A stretch of DNA of 64,000 nt from NCBI GenBank assembly GCA_001600455.1, contig BCKC01000002.1, forward strand, positions 310,001 through 374,000, given 5' to 3'. This stretch comes from Endocalyx cinctus. Its lineage: Eukaryota; Ascomycota; Sordariomycetes; Amphisphaeriales; Apiosporaceae. Of the stretch, positions 22,706 to 35,486 are shown in pieces. Position 1 is the stretch's first letter. Every line of letters starts with the position of its first letter. A program made the position numbers and the translations under genes. Below the pieces are notes generated by a model. The model searched no databases and had not been told where the DNA came from. It saw only the letters and a program-made list of their open reading frames with translations.

Positions 22706-25700
22706 ATCTGATATAAGTAATTATAGAATGTCAATTATGAAGTATTATTTTCGCTTTCGTATAATTTATAAAAGGTGGTAAGATGAGACCGCAATCAGCT
22801 CTCCTTCTACAAAATTCCACATAACATAGACATATACATATACGGGTAAGCCAACACCGCCATCAATCAAGTATATATATATACAAGTATATTAGCCGCA
22901 TTTTCTTTAAAGGAACCTTCTGTACTGGGAAAATGCTTAGCTACGATCCTATCGGGATTTTTCTTCCACGCGCATTGACGAACGAATTATTCTTAGCTGT
23001 GGCGGTTGTCGTATAGTTTAATGGATAAACGTCTCAGCCTCTTCTTCAATATTTCGAAACATATACGCGCGTAAATGACTACGAATTGTCTTGCTCATGT
23101 CTTTTTTTTTTCCCTTCTTTTCCTTCTTTTTTTTTTCTTTCCATTTCTTGTTTCTTTTTCTTTTTTATGTGTGCACATACCGTGACCTTTCTTCATGATA
23201 TGATGTGCCTTTCCGGTGTGTCTATTTTTCCTCCATTGAGAATGACGACATTTTTTTAAGTACCTGGAAAAGTAGGGTAGTACACGATATGGGTAGATAT
23301 CGAGGCATTCCCACCTCATACTCACCAGTACAGTTGTAAATCGTGGAGATAGCTCGAGTGCTCCCCGCAGGTCAGACTGCATATATCACATGTAAGGTTT
23401 GTTGTTGTAGCATGGATATACTATATGTATGACCCAGTGGATTACGCGCAGGTTTGAAAGCGTGTTGTCTGTCAGATGGGTCCCCATCAACTCTAACTAC
23501 TTACTTAACTACCTTGCAACCTTGTTGATCTTCAGACATATTTTCCGCTTTCGGAAAATTATCTTTTCTGACGTGGGATCTCTATCGCGTGCTCTTTACT
23601 GGACGGCTTCCAACGTCTTACTCACCTTTTATCTACTTCTCCTCCTCGTAATGGAAGGCTGAATAAGATCAAATATGCGTTCAATTAATTAACTAACCCG
23701 GCCCGACTCTGTGATAGGTTAGATAATGATTATTAAATCACCCTTCTGCTCGACTTTTTCTCCCCTTTTGATGGCTTGTTCGGTCCGAACTTGAATCCTC
23801 ACCCCCGATGATCGACACGGAGATTCCGAAATTTGGGAGGTGCCTTAACTTGTTTTTTTTGTTGTTTTTTCTTCTAGAAGTCAGCACTTTGATAACGTCG
23901 GGGAGCCTCTTCCTGGGATAGCTATATGTTGCTATCAGGCACTAACACAACCTTTACCTACCCTCATGCATCATAAGATATCATGCATGAACAGGCCCAG
24001 GTGCATGTAGTTCATGGTCATGGGTAAGATTTATCATCGTATTGCGAGAGCCGCCAAGAAATATTTAAATGCTCCCATTTCCTCTCTAACCTATCGTCAA
24101 AGGGAGAGAAGAAAGGAACTCGGTATATTCGTAGCTAACCAAACCAACCCTTTTTTTTTTTTGCCCCAATCCCACGCAAGATGATGATGATGATGATGAT
24201 GATGATACGACCTGCCCACACTCCATCTAAGACTCGCGAATCCGGAATCCTCCACGTCGCGCCTGACGCACCGTCAGAAGGAACGCCACTCGTTTAACCT
24301 TTCAAGGCAGCCAGCCAGCCAGGTGGGAACCCCAACTTCGTGTGCTCCTCTCGCATCCGCCCCATAACGCGAAATCCGGGTTCTTCCTACTTTTTTTTCT
24401 TTACCCTTCGCTTCCGCCTAGTTGGAAAGGGAAGGGGCTGAAGATGGAAATCCCGTCGGATGAGAGCGGGCGGAAGGCGGAGCAAGGATTTAATCTAGGA
24501 TCCATACGAGTAACTATACCGCATTCCGAGGAGGGATCGCGCTCTTTTTTTTTTAATCGCTGCCCATCTCCCCAAGGTTCTTGTTTATCTTATTATTAAT
24601 TTTCTTGGCATACGTTGAAGATAGCAGCTTTTTTTTCTTTTGTCTTTGGCGACCTTTACGGTCCATGCATGTACCCCCACCAGATATTAAGTGATATTCT
24701 CGCCACGGTTCAACTTGAAAAGATTTCCAATGCTGCAAAACAAAATTCAGGGGGCAAAAAAAAAAAAAAAAAAAAGGAAACTGACTTCCTCGAGAAGAAA
24801 AAAACTATAGCCCACAACTCCAGCGTTCCAAACTCACGTCGATCTGGTTGGGAGAGAAGTCCTTCGACAAGTAGTAATTACTACTATGCTTAAGTAATAC
24901 ACGTGTGTGTAACCGACAACATGGGAAACGAGACGACACATAACATAAACCAAACACCGACCATGGAACCTTATCATCTTCCGTCTCGCTATCCAGATAT
25001 TCTAGAGTGCCATCTGCGTCGCCTTGCTTGGAGGAAACCTCAGGTAAACACCCGAATATCGTCGCTAGGTGTATATCCCAGAGGGGGAGATGACTTATCG
25101 TGGAAACACTCACGGGCGCCTGAAGAGCCAAAAGATGGCTACGGGGTCTGAAAATATTCCATCTCGGGGGAATAGGGATATAGACCACGAAGAGAAGCTT
25201 TACTTTTAATCATGACTAGACAGAGTTCTGCGCACTTTATTTCGATAGTCGATCCCCAATGTTCGATTAGGTTTATTACCTAGTTATCACGCGATGAAAT
25301 GTCCACACTTGAGGTAGTAGGTAACACGGTCTCCTATTACTAACCGGTTGTCTGAAGTACGGGGGATTGGATATAAAGACTTCCCCGCAGATATTCAACG
25401 ACAATTCCCAACCCCTCCCCCCCTTGATGGCTGAATCATGTTTCATGAGAGCGATACAATATCGCGCTTCACCGGCGATTCAAAGAGGAGGCAATTATCG
25501 CCAAGACACATAAATACGATCCCTAGTTTCGATAATCTATTCATATGTAGGAACACGGTAAGTTTCTTTGGGTTTGAGGATATACACGTAGGTAATTAGA
25601 AGTTGACCCAGATCCTCCTTGACTTCAAAAAGGCGTATGACCTGTCCTTGCATTATTACATGATCCTCGACCCGCCCACCCCCTATTCCACTTTCTAAAG

Positions 25701-26420
25701 ACTAAAATAATGTAGATATAAGTACAGAGATAATTCTAATGATGAAAAATTAAAAAAATCAACATAAAATCGTATAACACCAAGGATTCATAGGTTGTCG
25801 CCGACCCGACTACTCATCTAGCGCTAATAAGAGTTATCTACGGAATCTGTAGCTACTAAAAAACAGCGGCATTCACCTCTAAAAGCAGCTACCTAGATAC
25901 AAACAGGAAATAGCTTTCTTGCTAGCTTTAGCTGTAGAACACATGTAAACTATTAATTACCCAAATCCACGAGTGACAAAAAAAAGGGGGGATCTCAATA
26001 CCCTTTCACGCCCCGTGCGAAAGCTTCATGCTGTGAGAAAAAAAGGAGAGGACCCGGATCGGAATTTTTCAGTGCTATGAGATATTAGAGCAGGTAATTC
26101 AAAGTACGGCGTTTTAATTCTAGCATCGATATTCTAAGAAGTTTTTCGGACGAACTTGAGTACTACATTCACATAACCCCGACTCACCGACGTCAGAGAG
26201 TCAGGCTGCTAGTGTTCGATATAAATTAATCATTATGTAACAAATACAAACCAACGACAGGGCTCAGTTGAGAATGTGAACAGTTGATATATTAATTAAT
26301 CTTCTTTCAGAAAGAAAAAAAAAAGAAGGAAAACTACCTAGGTAACTAATTATATACTCGTATAATTAGTCAGCGCTGTTAACCAACAACCCATTGTAAC
26401 AATCACCACTTGAACTACGA

Positions 26421-26466
26421 CTCGAAATACTACTCGAAATACTACTCGAAATACTACTCGAAATAG
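26421..26466. repeat. 12-bp tandem repeat, unit CTCGAAATACTA
   Basis: Three perfect units at 26421-26456 and a fourth partial unit ending 26466. It lies in the gene-poor region. No coding sense seen. Confidence 0.85.
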
Positions 26467-26654
26467 CAGTCAACTTCCATTCAATATACTATACTAGCTT
26501 CTGACCAAGTAACGCGGTAGTTGGCCAGATACGGGCGCCAATAACGGCGCCATCCCCATGCATAATACTAGGACAAACACCTTTCAAAATACTAGCTTCC
26601 GGCCAGCTATTATATCGACTAGGCAGCTCAGAGGCAGCTACCACTCCGAATATC

Positions 26655-26875
26655 AATCACATATCAGTTACATATTAGCCACATACCATATCAGTTACCA
26701 GTCAGTCACATACCGTACGACATAACAGTCACGTATCATACCATATACCTACTAGTCATATATTATACCATACACCAGTCACATGCCATATCTTATACCA
26801 GTTACATATCATATTAGTTACCAGCCATATACCATACCATATAGCAGTCACATACCATACCATATATCACTCAGG
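26655..26875. repeat. Degenerate minisatellite built on CAGTCACATACCATA-like units
   Basis: About ten diverged copies of a 15-22 bp unit containing CAGTCACATACCATAC or CAGTTACATATCATAT variants. C/T and G/A differences between copies are common, which could reflect RIP-like mutation or ordinary decay. Confidence 0.7.
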
Positions 26876-26892
26876 ACTCCCATGGGATATGT

Positions 26893-26923
26893 CATGCCCC
26901 TATGGGAATCCCACGGGGACATG
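26893..26923. repeat. GC-rich inverted repeat (hairpin)
   Basis: Arms CATGCCCC and TGGG pair with CCCA and GGGG...CATG around an AAT loop, with a small TA/C bulge and one extra A. It sits at the end of the minisatellite. Function unknown. Confidence 0.55.
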
Positions 26924-27677
26924 GGGGCTTGGCGTAGGATAGGAACGTAAATCCGTAGGCACAGGTAGGTGAATTCTTCCAGCGCTTTCAAATACTACGA
27001 CCGACTTTACAGCATCTACACCTTCAAGCCGTATGCTCTCCCAGTTACCCTGGCTTCTCTTGGTTCATAGTATGTAAAATAACCCAAAGAAGCACTAATT
27101 ACTTAGCAGGTTATACAAATCACCGGGACTATTACTCATTATACCGGGTGGGTTTATTACATCTTCATCTTGTGTGAAGAGAACTAACTAACTATCTATT
27201 CCATCACCATCTTCAGCCCCTGCTCATTCTTTTTCGGAATAGGCCCTGAACTTTAGACAACGAAGCTGTTTGCCCGTTGTCTAGAGTACCTTGATTATCC
27301 GTGAATTCATCCAGTTCGTGATTCAACTTCATGATACAATCATCTAACTCCATGATAACCGTGGTAACGTATGGCCGGGTGAGTAAGGAAAGTGAAGTTT
27401 GATCAGTAAATGATGTGCTATCCTACGTAAAGCGGGGTAGGAAAAATAGATATATAAAATCATGATTTCGCATCGCAGCTCTAGGATATCCAAGAACTTG
27501 TGTATATCATTATAGTCCACGAGGTCTCATTCTGTATTAATGCGCGATCGTGCTATACGAAACCATCCAAGACACCACTCGAAACCGACCTTTAGCACTT
27601 TCTACGTGTTTTTTTTTTCTTTTTCATCAGTTATAACCTACTTTTACACAACTATTTAGTTACTCAAAGAAAGCATC

Positions 27678-27974
27678 ATGTGCCAAAAATTTGAAGTCTC
27701 CTTCGTATGTGGACATACAGAGCACGAGAAGTGGGAACCCAAAAATTGGGAAGAGTGTCCGAAAGCCAAAGCCAACGGAGCTCGTTGTGACCCGCCAGAA
27801 TCCGTTGCAAAATTTGATAAGGAAACCTATTGTACTCTCAACAACGACTGTCGTCGCGAATTTCGAAAAGAACATGGCTGGTACTGTCACAAATGTGGTC
27901 ATAAAAACGTTGATAGCCTCACCTGTTGGCACTGCGGGCACGAGGAATGCTTGGAATGCAAGGATCCCCTATAA
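27678..27974 (+). CDS. Small Cys-rich zinc-finger protein, 98 aa, uncharacterised
   Basis: Single exon. The N-terminal part has VCGHTEHEKW and C27, C37, C52 and C58. The C-terminal part has W68, C70-x2-C73, N77, then C83-x2-C86 and C91-x2-C94 (YCHKCGHKN, CWHCGHEECLEC). The spacing W-x-C-x2-C-x3-N-x5-C-x2-C is close to a RanBP2-type zinc finger, one residue short between N and the third Cys. The CGHTE start resembles short fungal proteins of unknown function. Dense paired Cys/His make a chance open frame unlikely. It is isolated, with no neighbour within 4 kb on either side. Zinc binding is inferred. Confidence 0.75.
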   Translation: MCQKFEVSFVCGHTEHEKWEPKNWEECPKAKANGARCDPPESVAKFDKETYCTLNNDCRREFRKEHGWYCHKCGHKNVDSLTCWHCGHEECLECKDPL

Positions 27975-30900
27975 TATGATTAAGAGGTAAGAGAGCTCCT
28001 ATGAATACATGAAAAGATCAAAATGTTGAAAGTACGCAGGTTATACAATCAGTGGCTTCGAAGTGCTCGGCGCTTGAGCGTTGCAACAGATGTAAGCAGG
28101 CGGCAAAATAGGTTATATGCAGAGATTGACTGAGTTTGTTAAGGGTTTGTTCCCCCAGTTTAAGTGATTGGATACTTTGCAGAATGATATGTAGGAGTTT
28201 TATATGAAGAACTGGATGGTGGGAGAGGAGAATTGGAAGATTGAACTCCGCGTGTGATATTTTTTTTTTTTGGTGGTGTGTTTTATGTCGAATTATTTGT
28301 CCGTTATTATTATGAAAGTTGTTGCCCTTCTGAAACAATATCCCGATTCCTTTCACGCTTTGGATGGCTATGAAGGTAACGAGGTAGCAAAGCTGCTGAA
28401 AAGACCATTCAAATCCTTGGTGATAAACTTAACGTCTAAAGTACAACAGCCACTTAGCCATTCGCCTCCGACTATGTATATCCACATTGTTTCTTTCTTG
28501 ATTAAAAGCAACGGTAGGTATAAAAGATACAGAATGTTCCTCTTCTCGGAGAGATACTTCGAATATAGCACACGACCATTTGCTAAGTAGTTTCCCGGAA
28601 GCTTTCGTAGAAGGCGACACGTAATGATTTCTTGAAACGTGGGCGGTATTACTTCAGCATCCCTAAAGAGGCAAACACGACGGAGCTTCGTACATATATT
28701 AAAAGGATTTAGGAGGTCACTACCGCCAAAAACAAACAAAAAAAAAAAAACTTGGCGTTAACCTGCGCATTTATCTCTTACGCAGTAGTGAATTGTAGCG
28801 GTCAATCATGATCACGACATATTTCCGCGCTCTTCTGTGATTATTTAATTAACCTAGATGGTGTGGTACCGAATGTTCCGGCCTCAGCCCTACGACTATT
28901 CTGGCATCTTGCTCACTTTTAATGAATAAGACCGACAAACCCGATCTGGAGGGGTAATTACGTTGTACGACAGGGCTCGGTACGGACCTTGCTCCTCCAA
29001 AGCCGCCGTTTGCTCGGCGGAATTTTAACAAGCCGGTATTATAATTACTCATAGCTCGACTTTAGAATAGCAGTCTTCGTGGTAAATATACGGCAGGGTT
29101 TTTTACTCGAGATGTTCTTCCTGATAACGTTGCGAACTTTCCGGCATTAAAAAAACTCGCGGACCTTAACGTCGATGCCTCGTGAGATGGTCGACGTCGG
29201 GTTCGTCGAGGAGAGGGATTAGGTAAACCCCCTATTTCAATCTAGTCAATCTCTCTGCGCCCCTTATGCAGTGTCTTTTTAAAAAAGGGGGGAAATACGA
29301 TACGTACGAAACCTTTTTTTTTTTTTTTTTTTTTTTAACATAACTAAAGAGGGACCTGCATATGCGGCACCGACGATATTGGATTGACTCATGTTCAGCT
29401 CTTCACCTGAATCTTTCACAAAAATGGTATTTAATCACCCCAAACTTGGACGGCGGGTTGTAGTTAAGATCCGATGCACGGGATTGGTAATCGTGCCGAG
29501 TTTTTGTCGGCCAGCTAAACTAGCGTTTCTCCTTCGCGACGCGAGGATTTTCATTTCTTTCAAGAGTGCTAACCTAGACGCTTCTGATCCTTTTTTAAAT
29601 TGATACACATACCACTTAGTTAGTTAGTTAGCGTCTTTAACTATGAACATTCCTGATGTATAGAATACGATAGAAGGCGATTAGATTTTGTGCAAGGAGC
29701 TTGAATTATTTCTATGCCGAACGCTTTAGACTACCGCGGAACCAACCTAATCTAGTGTACAGACAGAGAGCTGGTCGTGAACGGAAATAGGGAAAAAGTT
29801 TATGATTAAACCCATCCCGTTTCTCATTTTCTTTTCATCACTTTAATCTAGTTATATTGCTAAATACCACCAAGTATAGCTGCTTTGAATAACATTAATA
29901 CCTGTCAAGGTCGATTTTTTTTTTTAAAAAAAAAAAAAAAAGGTTGGATATGTACCACTAAAGAAAAGGCCGAAAGGGTGGTACCCCTCTGCAGATCGTT
30001 AAACCAAAATATCTGCGAAGTAGACAAAAAAAAAAAAAAAAAAAGGATGGTAATTCTTTAGCGAATTTTGAAACAATTCCATGTTCACGTTATTGGCGAT
30101 CCCTTCAATTGGGTACGATCATTTTACTTTTTAAACTTTTGCCTAAAGATCCACGTGGTGGCTTGGCCGGATAATATTATTCTTATCCTTACCACAGCTG
30201 TCGTTTTGTGTTTTGATTCCTCCTACGAGTCCTACATAAACAAACAAATATTATACATAAGCTTTAGTGTATGAGAGACCCGAGATCCGAGTATGAAATT
30301 CAATACTACATGTTCATTATAATATACAAGTATTAGGATGAGAATTTAGATGAACGAACGGATAAGCCGAATAAAGAGGCCTACTTCTTCCTCTCGCACT
30401 CGTTTAACTTAACCCGTTTGGTGCTATACGTATATGTAATACGTATGTTTTTTTCGGCCTTTATTCTATCCGTATGGAGAAGAGATTTGAGGTGTCTGTA
30501 AAGTAAAAAGTCCGTCGGAGAATTGTAAGTAGACAGCAGACCAGGGCTAACCTGACTTGATCAGCTCTACAAAGCAAAGTGCTTACAATGAACCTACACT
30601 AGTGTAAGTCAAGATCTCGGGATCACTTACATTAGCGGTAGTATACATACAGACAGGTCACTATTATAGTAATAGTATACTATAAGTATGTACATAGTAA
30701 AACGGGTATCACAACATCCGATTTGTGCACGACGCTATACCACAAGCACGCATTGTCTTCGATATATTTACTAGGTAAGCTTGGTTGGATTCTGGAAAAC
30801 ATGATGACGAAATATCCGGCTTGAAAAAAGAAACATAAAGTGGACCGATAAGATGTTACGCTACACCACAAATGAAACCATATTGATAGTTTCCCCTTTT

Positions 30901-32500
30901 TCCTCACTTCATTATCAGAAAATATTTACGGATTACACTTATAGTGAACAATTATGCTTTAACCCATTTATTCGTATCCTCCTTCTTTTCAAGCTTCTTT
31001 ATTGATTTGTCTATTTTTATTAGTTTTACACTGCCTTCAAACCTCCGATTGCCTCGGTACCGTCAATTTTTATTATTATTTTTTTTTATCCTGTCATTTA
31101 ATTTGATGCAGAGAGCGGGCCGGCTATACCTAAGACGGTATGTTGAACCGCCGCCTCGGCTTTTAACAGCTCTTATCCCCCAAGAAAGGCAATATGCTCG
31201 AGAGCCCACGTTACGGCCTGACCCGGTTTCTGTGTACGAAGTAGGTATGTAGTATATACTATCGTACGTAGCTCGTGAGGCAAGATTACACCAAAGAAAA
31301 CGAAAGAAAAAAAAAAAGAAAAAAAACTTGTCGGCTGAAACCAATTTCTTACTGTACCGTGGCGCTGGGTGTAAAAAAGCAACAACATATGATGTATAGC
31401 TTGATACCTCCTTTTTTAAACCTGATATGATCTCGTGCGCAGAGTAGGTATATAAGAGCTATAGTAACCGTCGACATTTTGTAATAGAATAGATCGTGTA
31501 TTCAAACGCATGCCATTAAAAGACTATGTCTAGTACTAACTACTGTGTATGTCAACTAATACATAGGTCCACGTATATAGTACCTACAAGTAAAATCCCG
31601 GGTCCTTATTCCTTTCCGATTAATCATGCTTTGTGTCTATTTCTCCGACGGAGATAATATCAGACAATGGTATGTTTTATGGTGCAACGGATACGGGAGT
31701 ACGGAATACTAAGGAATCATATGAGTCAAAAAGGAGTGAAAAGGGTCAAAATGCTGAATAATTATTAATTCGAGAAATTGAACTATCTAACATTTATCTC
31801 CGCTATCCCCATTATTTACCACTTGATCCTTGTAAAGCGTATTTTGGTGATCTCTTAGTGACCCGTTCGGGTGGGTAAACCGGCGATGGAACCAAAAGAA
31901 TTTTCTAGTGTAGGTACTCACCCATCAACAGTAACGATAACCCCCAACTACTGAGGTATCCTAGATAATAGATATGAAAAATAAATTTATCCTAGTCATC
32001 ATTCATCATGAACTACCTTGCTTTCTAAAAAAGAAAGTGGATATCAATAAAACCCGCCGTGATCTGATGTGACTCTTTTATCGGACTTTACTCGGTACCC
32101 ATGTATTTAATCCGTCCTCCCGTCTAATCAAGTGGATAGTGACATACCTAATAGTATATTATTGAAGGGATTAGATGTCTACGTTCCTTGGTAGTATATA
32201 TATATATATATATATATATGGTGGAGAGTAACCCTTGACGATTCTAGAAAACCTTTCAACCGTAGATCTTCGTTCCTATCTTTTTTCTCTTCTCTCGTCT
32301 GTTCTTATCAGTCCAACATTTTTATTAGTTAGCTTGGATTGTTCTTTTCTATTCATCATAACACCCGGCACTTGTCGCTATTTTCCAAAAGTGTACACTA
32401 GAGAGTGTATTACCTAAGTAGTATACCAATGCGTGGCTAAACGAAAGAAGGAAAAATTCAACAGAAAAGAAGAGCAAAAGAAAAAATCTCGAATATTGTC
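27975..32500. other. Gene-poor region before the MFS transporter
   Basis: 4.5 kb, AT-rich. Contents: a T-run of more than 20 at about 29311-29336, a T12/A17 junction near 29917-29941, an A-run near 30024-30043, and (TA)n at 32195-32219. Open frames on both strands around 28018-28739 and 28849-29603 have no recognisable domain. I see no supportable gene. Confidence 0.5.
32195..32219. repeat. TA dinucleotide microsatellite upstream of MFS gene
   Basis: About twelve TA units, roughly 280 bp before the MFS start. Confidence 0.8.
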
Positions 32501-33111
32501 ATGTCGCCAGACTCGATATCGTCCAATCATTCACCGGCCGCATCATCCATAACCATGACCGAACCCGACCGAGATGTAGAGGCTACCCGGCCCTCTAAGA
32601 AGCTCACGTATTTCCAGAAGCAGTTTCAGCTCGACGGCGTCACCACCGCCGTCCTAGAGTGGGAGTACCCCGGTAAGGGTACGGAGGAGGACCCCTTCGC
32701 CGTCGATTTCCTCCCCGACGACCCCAGGAACCCTATGGCCTTCCGCGCCTCCAAGAAATGGGGCATCACCGTCCTCCAGGCCATCGCCGTCCTCGCCGTC
32801 GCCTTCGTCTCGACCGCTTTCACCGGCGGTATTTCCGAGGTTATTCGCGAGTTCCAGGTTTCCACCACCATCGCCATCCTCGGTATATCCCTCTTCGTCA
32901 CCGGATTTGCTTTGGGGTAAGGATCCACATCCTCCGTTTTATACGAACCACCCTCTCTACTTTTTTCTCTCCCTCCTTTTCGGAAGAATACTCGTAACTG
33001 ATAATCGTTTTCGTATAGACCTCTATTTTGGGCTCCTTTATCCGAGCTGTATGGTCGGAAGATCATCTTCGTTATCTCCGTGAGTCATTTCCTTTCACAT
33101 TTTCTCGAATC

Positions 33112-33142
<31 letters not shown>

Positions 33143-34741
33143 ATAAGGAAAAAATACTACCGCGTAATGCACCGCTATGCACGACAAATAACCCGTCTCA
33201 TCCTATTCGTCGGGCCAATATATTCGGATGATCGATGACTAATGCACTCGTATCTTTTTTAGTATACCGCCTTGGTCGCCTTTAACGCCGGCGCCGCCGG
33301 CGCCCCCACCATCGGCGCCTTGATCGTGCTTCGTTTCCTCGCCGGCACCTTCGGTAGCTCGCCTCTGACGAACGCCGGCGGCGTCATCGCCGACATGTTC
33401 TCGGCCAAAGAGAGAGGCTTGGCTACGTCCCTCTTCGCTCTCGTAAGTAACCAACCTCCACACTCCCCTCCCTTCCCAAATTCGAGACGAGACGAGACGA
33501 GACAAAAGACATTTTTTATACTAACCGCGTTCCCGTATCGTCTCGTAGGCCCCTTTCCTAGGTCCCTCCATCGGACCCATCGCCGGCGGCTTTCTCGGCG
33601 AAGCCGCCGGGTGGCGCTGGGTCGAAGGCCTGATGGCCGTGTTCACGGGCATCCTCGTCATCGTGTGCACGCTGCTGGTGCCGGAAACGTACGCGCCCGT
33701 TTTGTTGCGAGCCCGCGCCGCCAAGCTCTCCGCCCTCACCGGTAAGGTATACGTGTCGAAGCTGGAGGTCGGCAAGCCGAAGAAGTCGATCCGGCAAGAA
33801 TTCAAGGTCGCGCTATCGCGGCCGTGGAGGCTCCTCTTCGGCGAGCCCATCGTCGCGCTCCTGTCCCTCTACATCGCCATCGTGTACGGCGTCCTGTACC
33901 TCATGTTCGCCGCCTTCCCCATCGTCTTCCAACAGCAGCGGGGGTGGTCCCCGGGGATCGGCGGGACGGCCTTTCTCGGCATCGCCGTCGGCATGATGGC
34001 CGCCGTCGGGTATACCGCGTACGATAACGACCGCTATATCAAGGCCGCCGTCGAGAATAACGGCAACGCCGTCCCCGAGGCGAGGCTGCCGCCGTCTATC
34101 ATCGGCTCCGTCTTGCTCCCCGTCGGCCTCTTCTGGTTCGCGTGGACGAACGGGCCCGAGATTCACTGGATCGTGCCTATCATCGCGTCGTCTTTCTTCG
34201 GTGGTGGCTTGGTGCTCGTCTTCCTCAGTTTGTTGAATTATCTCGTAGATTCTTGTAAGTTTTTTTTTTTTTTTTTTTTTTCAAACCATTTCTTTTCTAT
34301 CCGATATATTCCCGTTTGGTCCCCACGCGAAAAGATGCGAGGAAAAAAAAAAATAAAAACTGACCAGGGTCACAATCTCCAGACCTCATCTACGCCGCCT
34401 CCGTCCTAGCCGCGAACTCGGTCCTGCGATCCCTCTTCGGCGCCGCCTTCCCGCTCTTCACGACGGTCATGTACGAGAACCTCGGGATCCACTGGGCCTC
34501 CTCGATCCCGGGCTTCCTCAGCCTCGCCTGCCTGCCCTTCCCTTTCTTATTCTACAAGTACGGCGAGAGGATCCGGATGCGGTCCAAGTACGCGACCGAG
34601 GCGGCCGCCATCTTCAAGGTCATGATGGCCCAGATGGGCGAGAGCAGCGAGGCTTCTTCGACCACCACGAACGAGGAGGAAGATAGGAAGTTGGACGAGG
34701 ACGAGGAGGGCAAGGAGGATGTTGAGAAAGAGGTGGTATAA
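32501..34741 (+). CDS. MFS drug/polyamine-type transporter (DHA1 family)
   Basis: Plasma-membrane proton antiporter of the 12-TM DHA1 type. Exons 32501-32916, 33019-33079, 33263-33442, 33549-34254 and 34383-34741. Frame continuity is good across all four introns. The N-terminal cytosolic region includes [20 protein letters not shown], a standard lead-in for fungal DHA1 proteins. TM1 follows, and the motif A variant LSELYGRK lies after TM2. [20 protein letters not shown] and the [17 protein letters not shown] end are typical of the family. The C-tail is acidic ([16 protein letters not shown]). The substrate is not determinable. Intron 2 contains a 22-base C run and intron 4 a T-run of about 22. 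Codon third positions are very GC-rich compared with LAS21 or LOS1. Confidence 0.92.
33111..33143. repeat. C22-A11 homopolymer block inside an MFS intron
   Basis: Twenty-two C followed by eleven A, within intron 2 of the transporter. It is the only long C run that I saw in the window. Confidence 0.85.
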
Positions 34742-35486
34742 AAAAGAGATGCATCTTTTTTTAAAAAGAAAAAAAAAAAGAATTTGTGCATTTGCATTAA
34801 CGACACGGCGGCGTTGGTTTGATTTTTTTCCCCTCAAAGGGAAACGTCCTCTGCATATGAAAGATTTCCGAGATACCATCATCACGTGATATAGACTAGG
34901 AGCGAGCGTTTTTCTTTGTTTTTCGTCTTCGGGCAGTTTATTTTTAAAATGCCCAGGGACAATTTTTTTTTCTGTCTCCTTCTAGGTATCAACAACCTCG
35001 ATCAGCAGCATGGGACACGGCGTTTATGGTACCAGATTCATTAGATGGGGAGGGATAAAAAGGAATATATCAGATAATGTCTTTAATTAGGAGGATTGGA
35101 ATACCGGGAAATTTACCTGTCACGTATATAGAATAGATTTCAGGCCTTGAAAAAAAAAATGTATATTTCCGTCGTATATATCGGTTCTTCCCTCTCTTAT
35201 TTATATATGGATGTATATGCCTAAATATACATCATCGTTCCTTCGTGATAGTAATGCTTGGTAGCGCCCTTGGAGGAAGAGATAAGTAGATCTCGTCGCC
35301 GTAACTTTGGTAGGTGGGCTATTTGATTGGGATTTGCCTTTTTGGAAATCCCCACTCCCCGCCTACACACCCAAGGTAGCTTTGAAAATATGAGTTTTTC
35401 GTGTTCCGCGTTCTCTAGAGAAAGAGAAAAGGGGAAATGGGGATGAACCCCCTCGTTTTTTTCGACGTGATGTTCCCCGTATCACA
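34742..35486. other. Convergent 3' region (MFS / PDI-like)
   Basis: Non-coding, AT-rich, with several A and T runs. Presumed terminators of two converging genes. Confidence 0.5.

Larger units (their letters stand above)
20632..27677. other. Seven-kb gene-poor AT-rich region
   Basis: Upstream of the protease, about 20632-21300 is promoter-like. Beyond that I find no gene with family features. Contents: a T20-class run near 21854-21876, TAGGTACCTA palindromes near 22010-22035 and 22301-22320, GGTCT tandem repeats at about 22680-22705, an (ATG)8 repeat at 24181-24204, an A20-class run near 24756-24775, and the minisatellites and hairpin listed separately. Open frames at 24342-24599 (+) and 24805-25188 (-) have no recognisable domains. 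Confidence 0.5.

Noticed and set aside
22997..23065. tRNA-like stretch with an A-box match (TAGTTTAATGG)
   Set aside because: A D-arm-like hairpin is visible, but there is no proper B box, anticodon stem or acceptor pairing. At best an old tRNA or mitochondrial fragment.
24181..24297. Plus-strand frame starting with eight Met codons from (ATG)8
   Set aside because: Only 38 codons, created by a microsatellite; no signal peptide or family features.
24805..25188. 127-codon minus-strand frame
   Set aside because: No domain, repeat or targeting feature; it lies in a gene-poor AT-rich area.
28018..28739. Several open frames of 63-123 codons on both strands
   Set aside because: Overlapping frames on both strands with no family features; consistent with chance.
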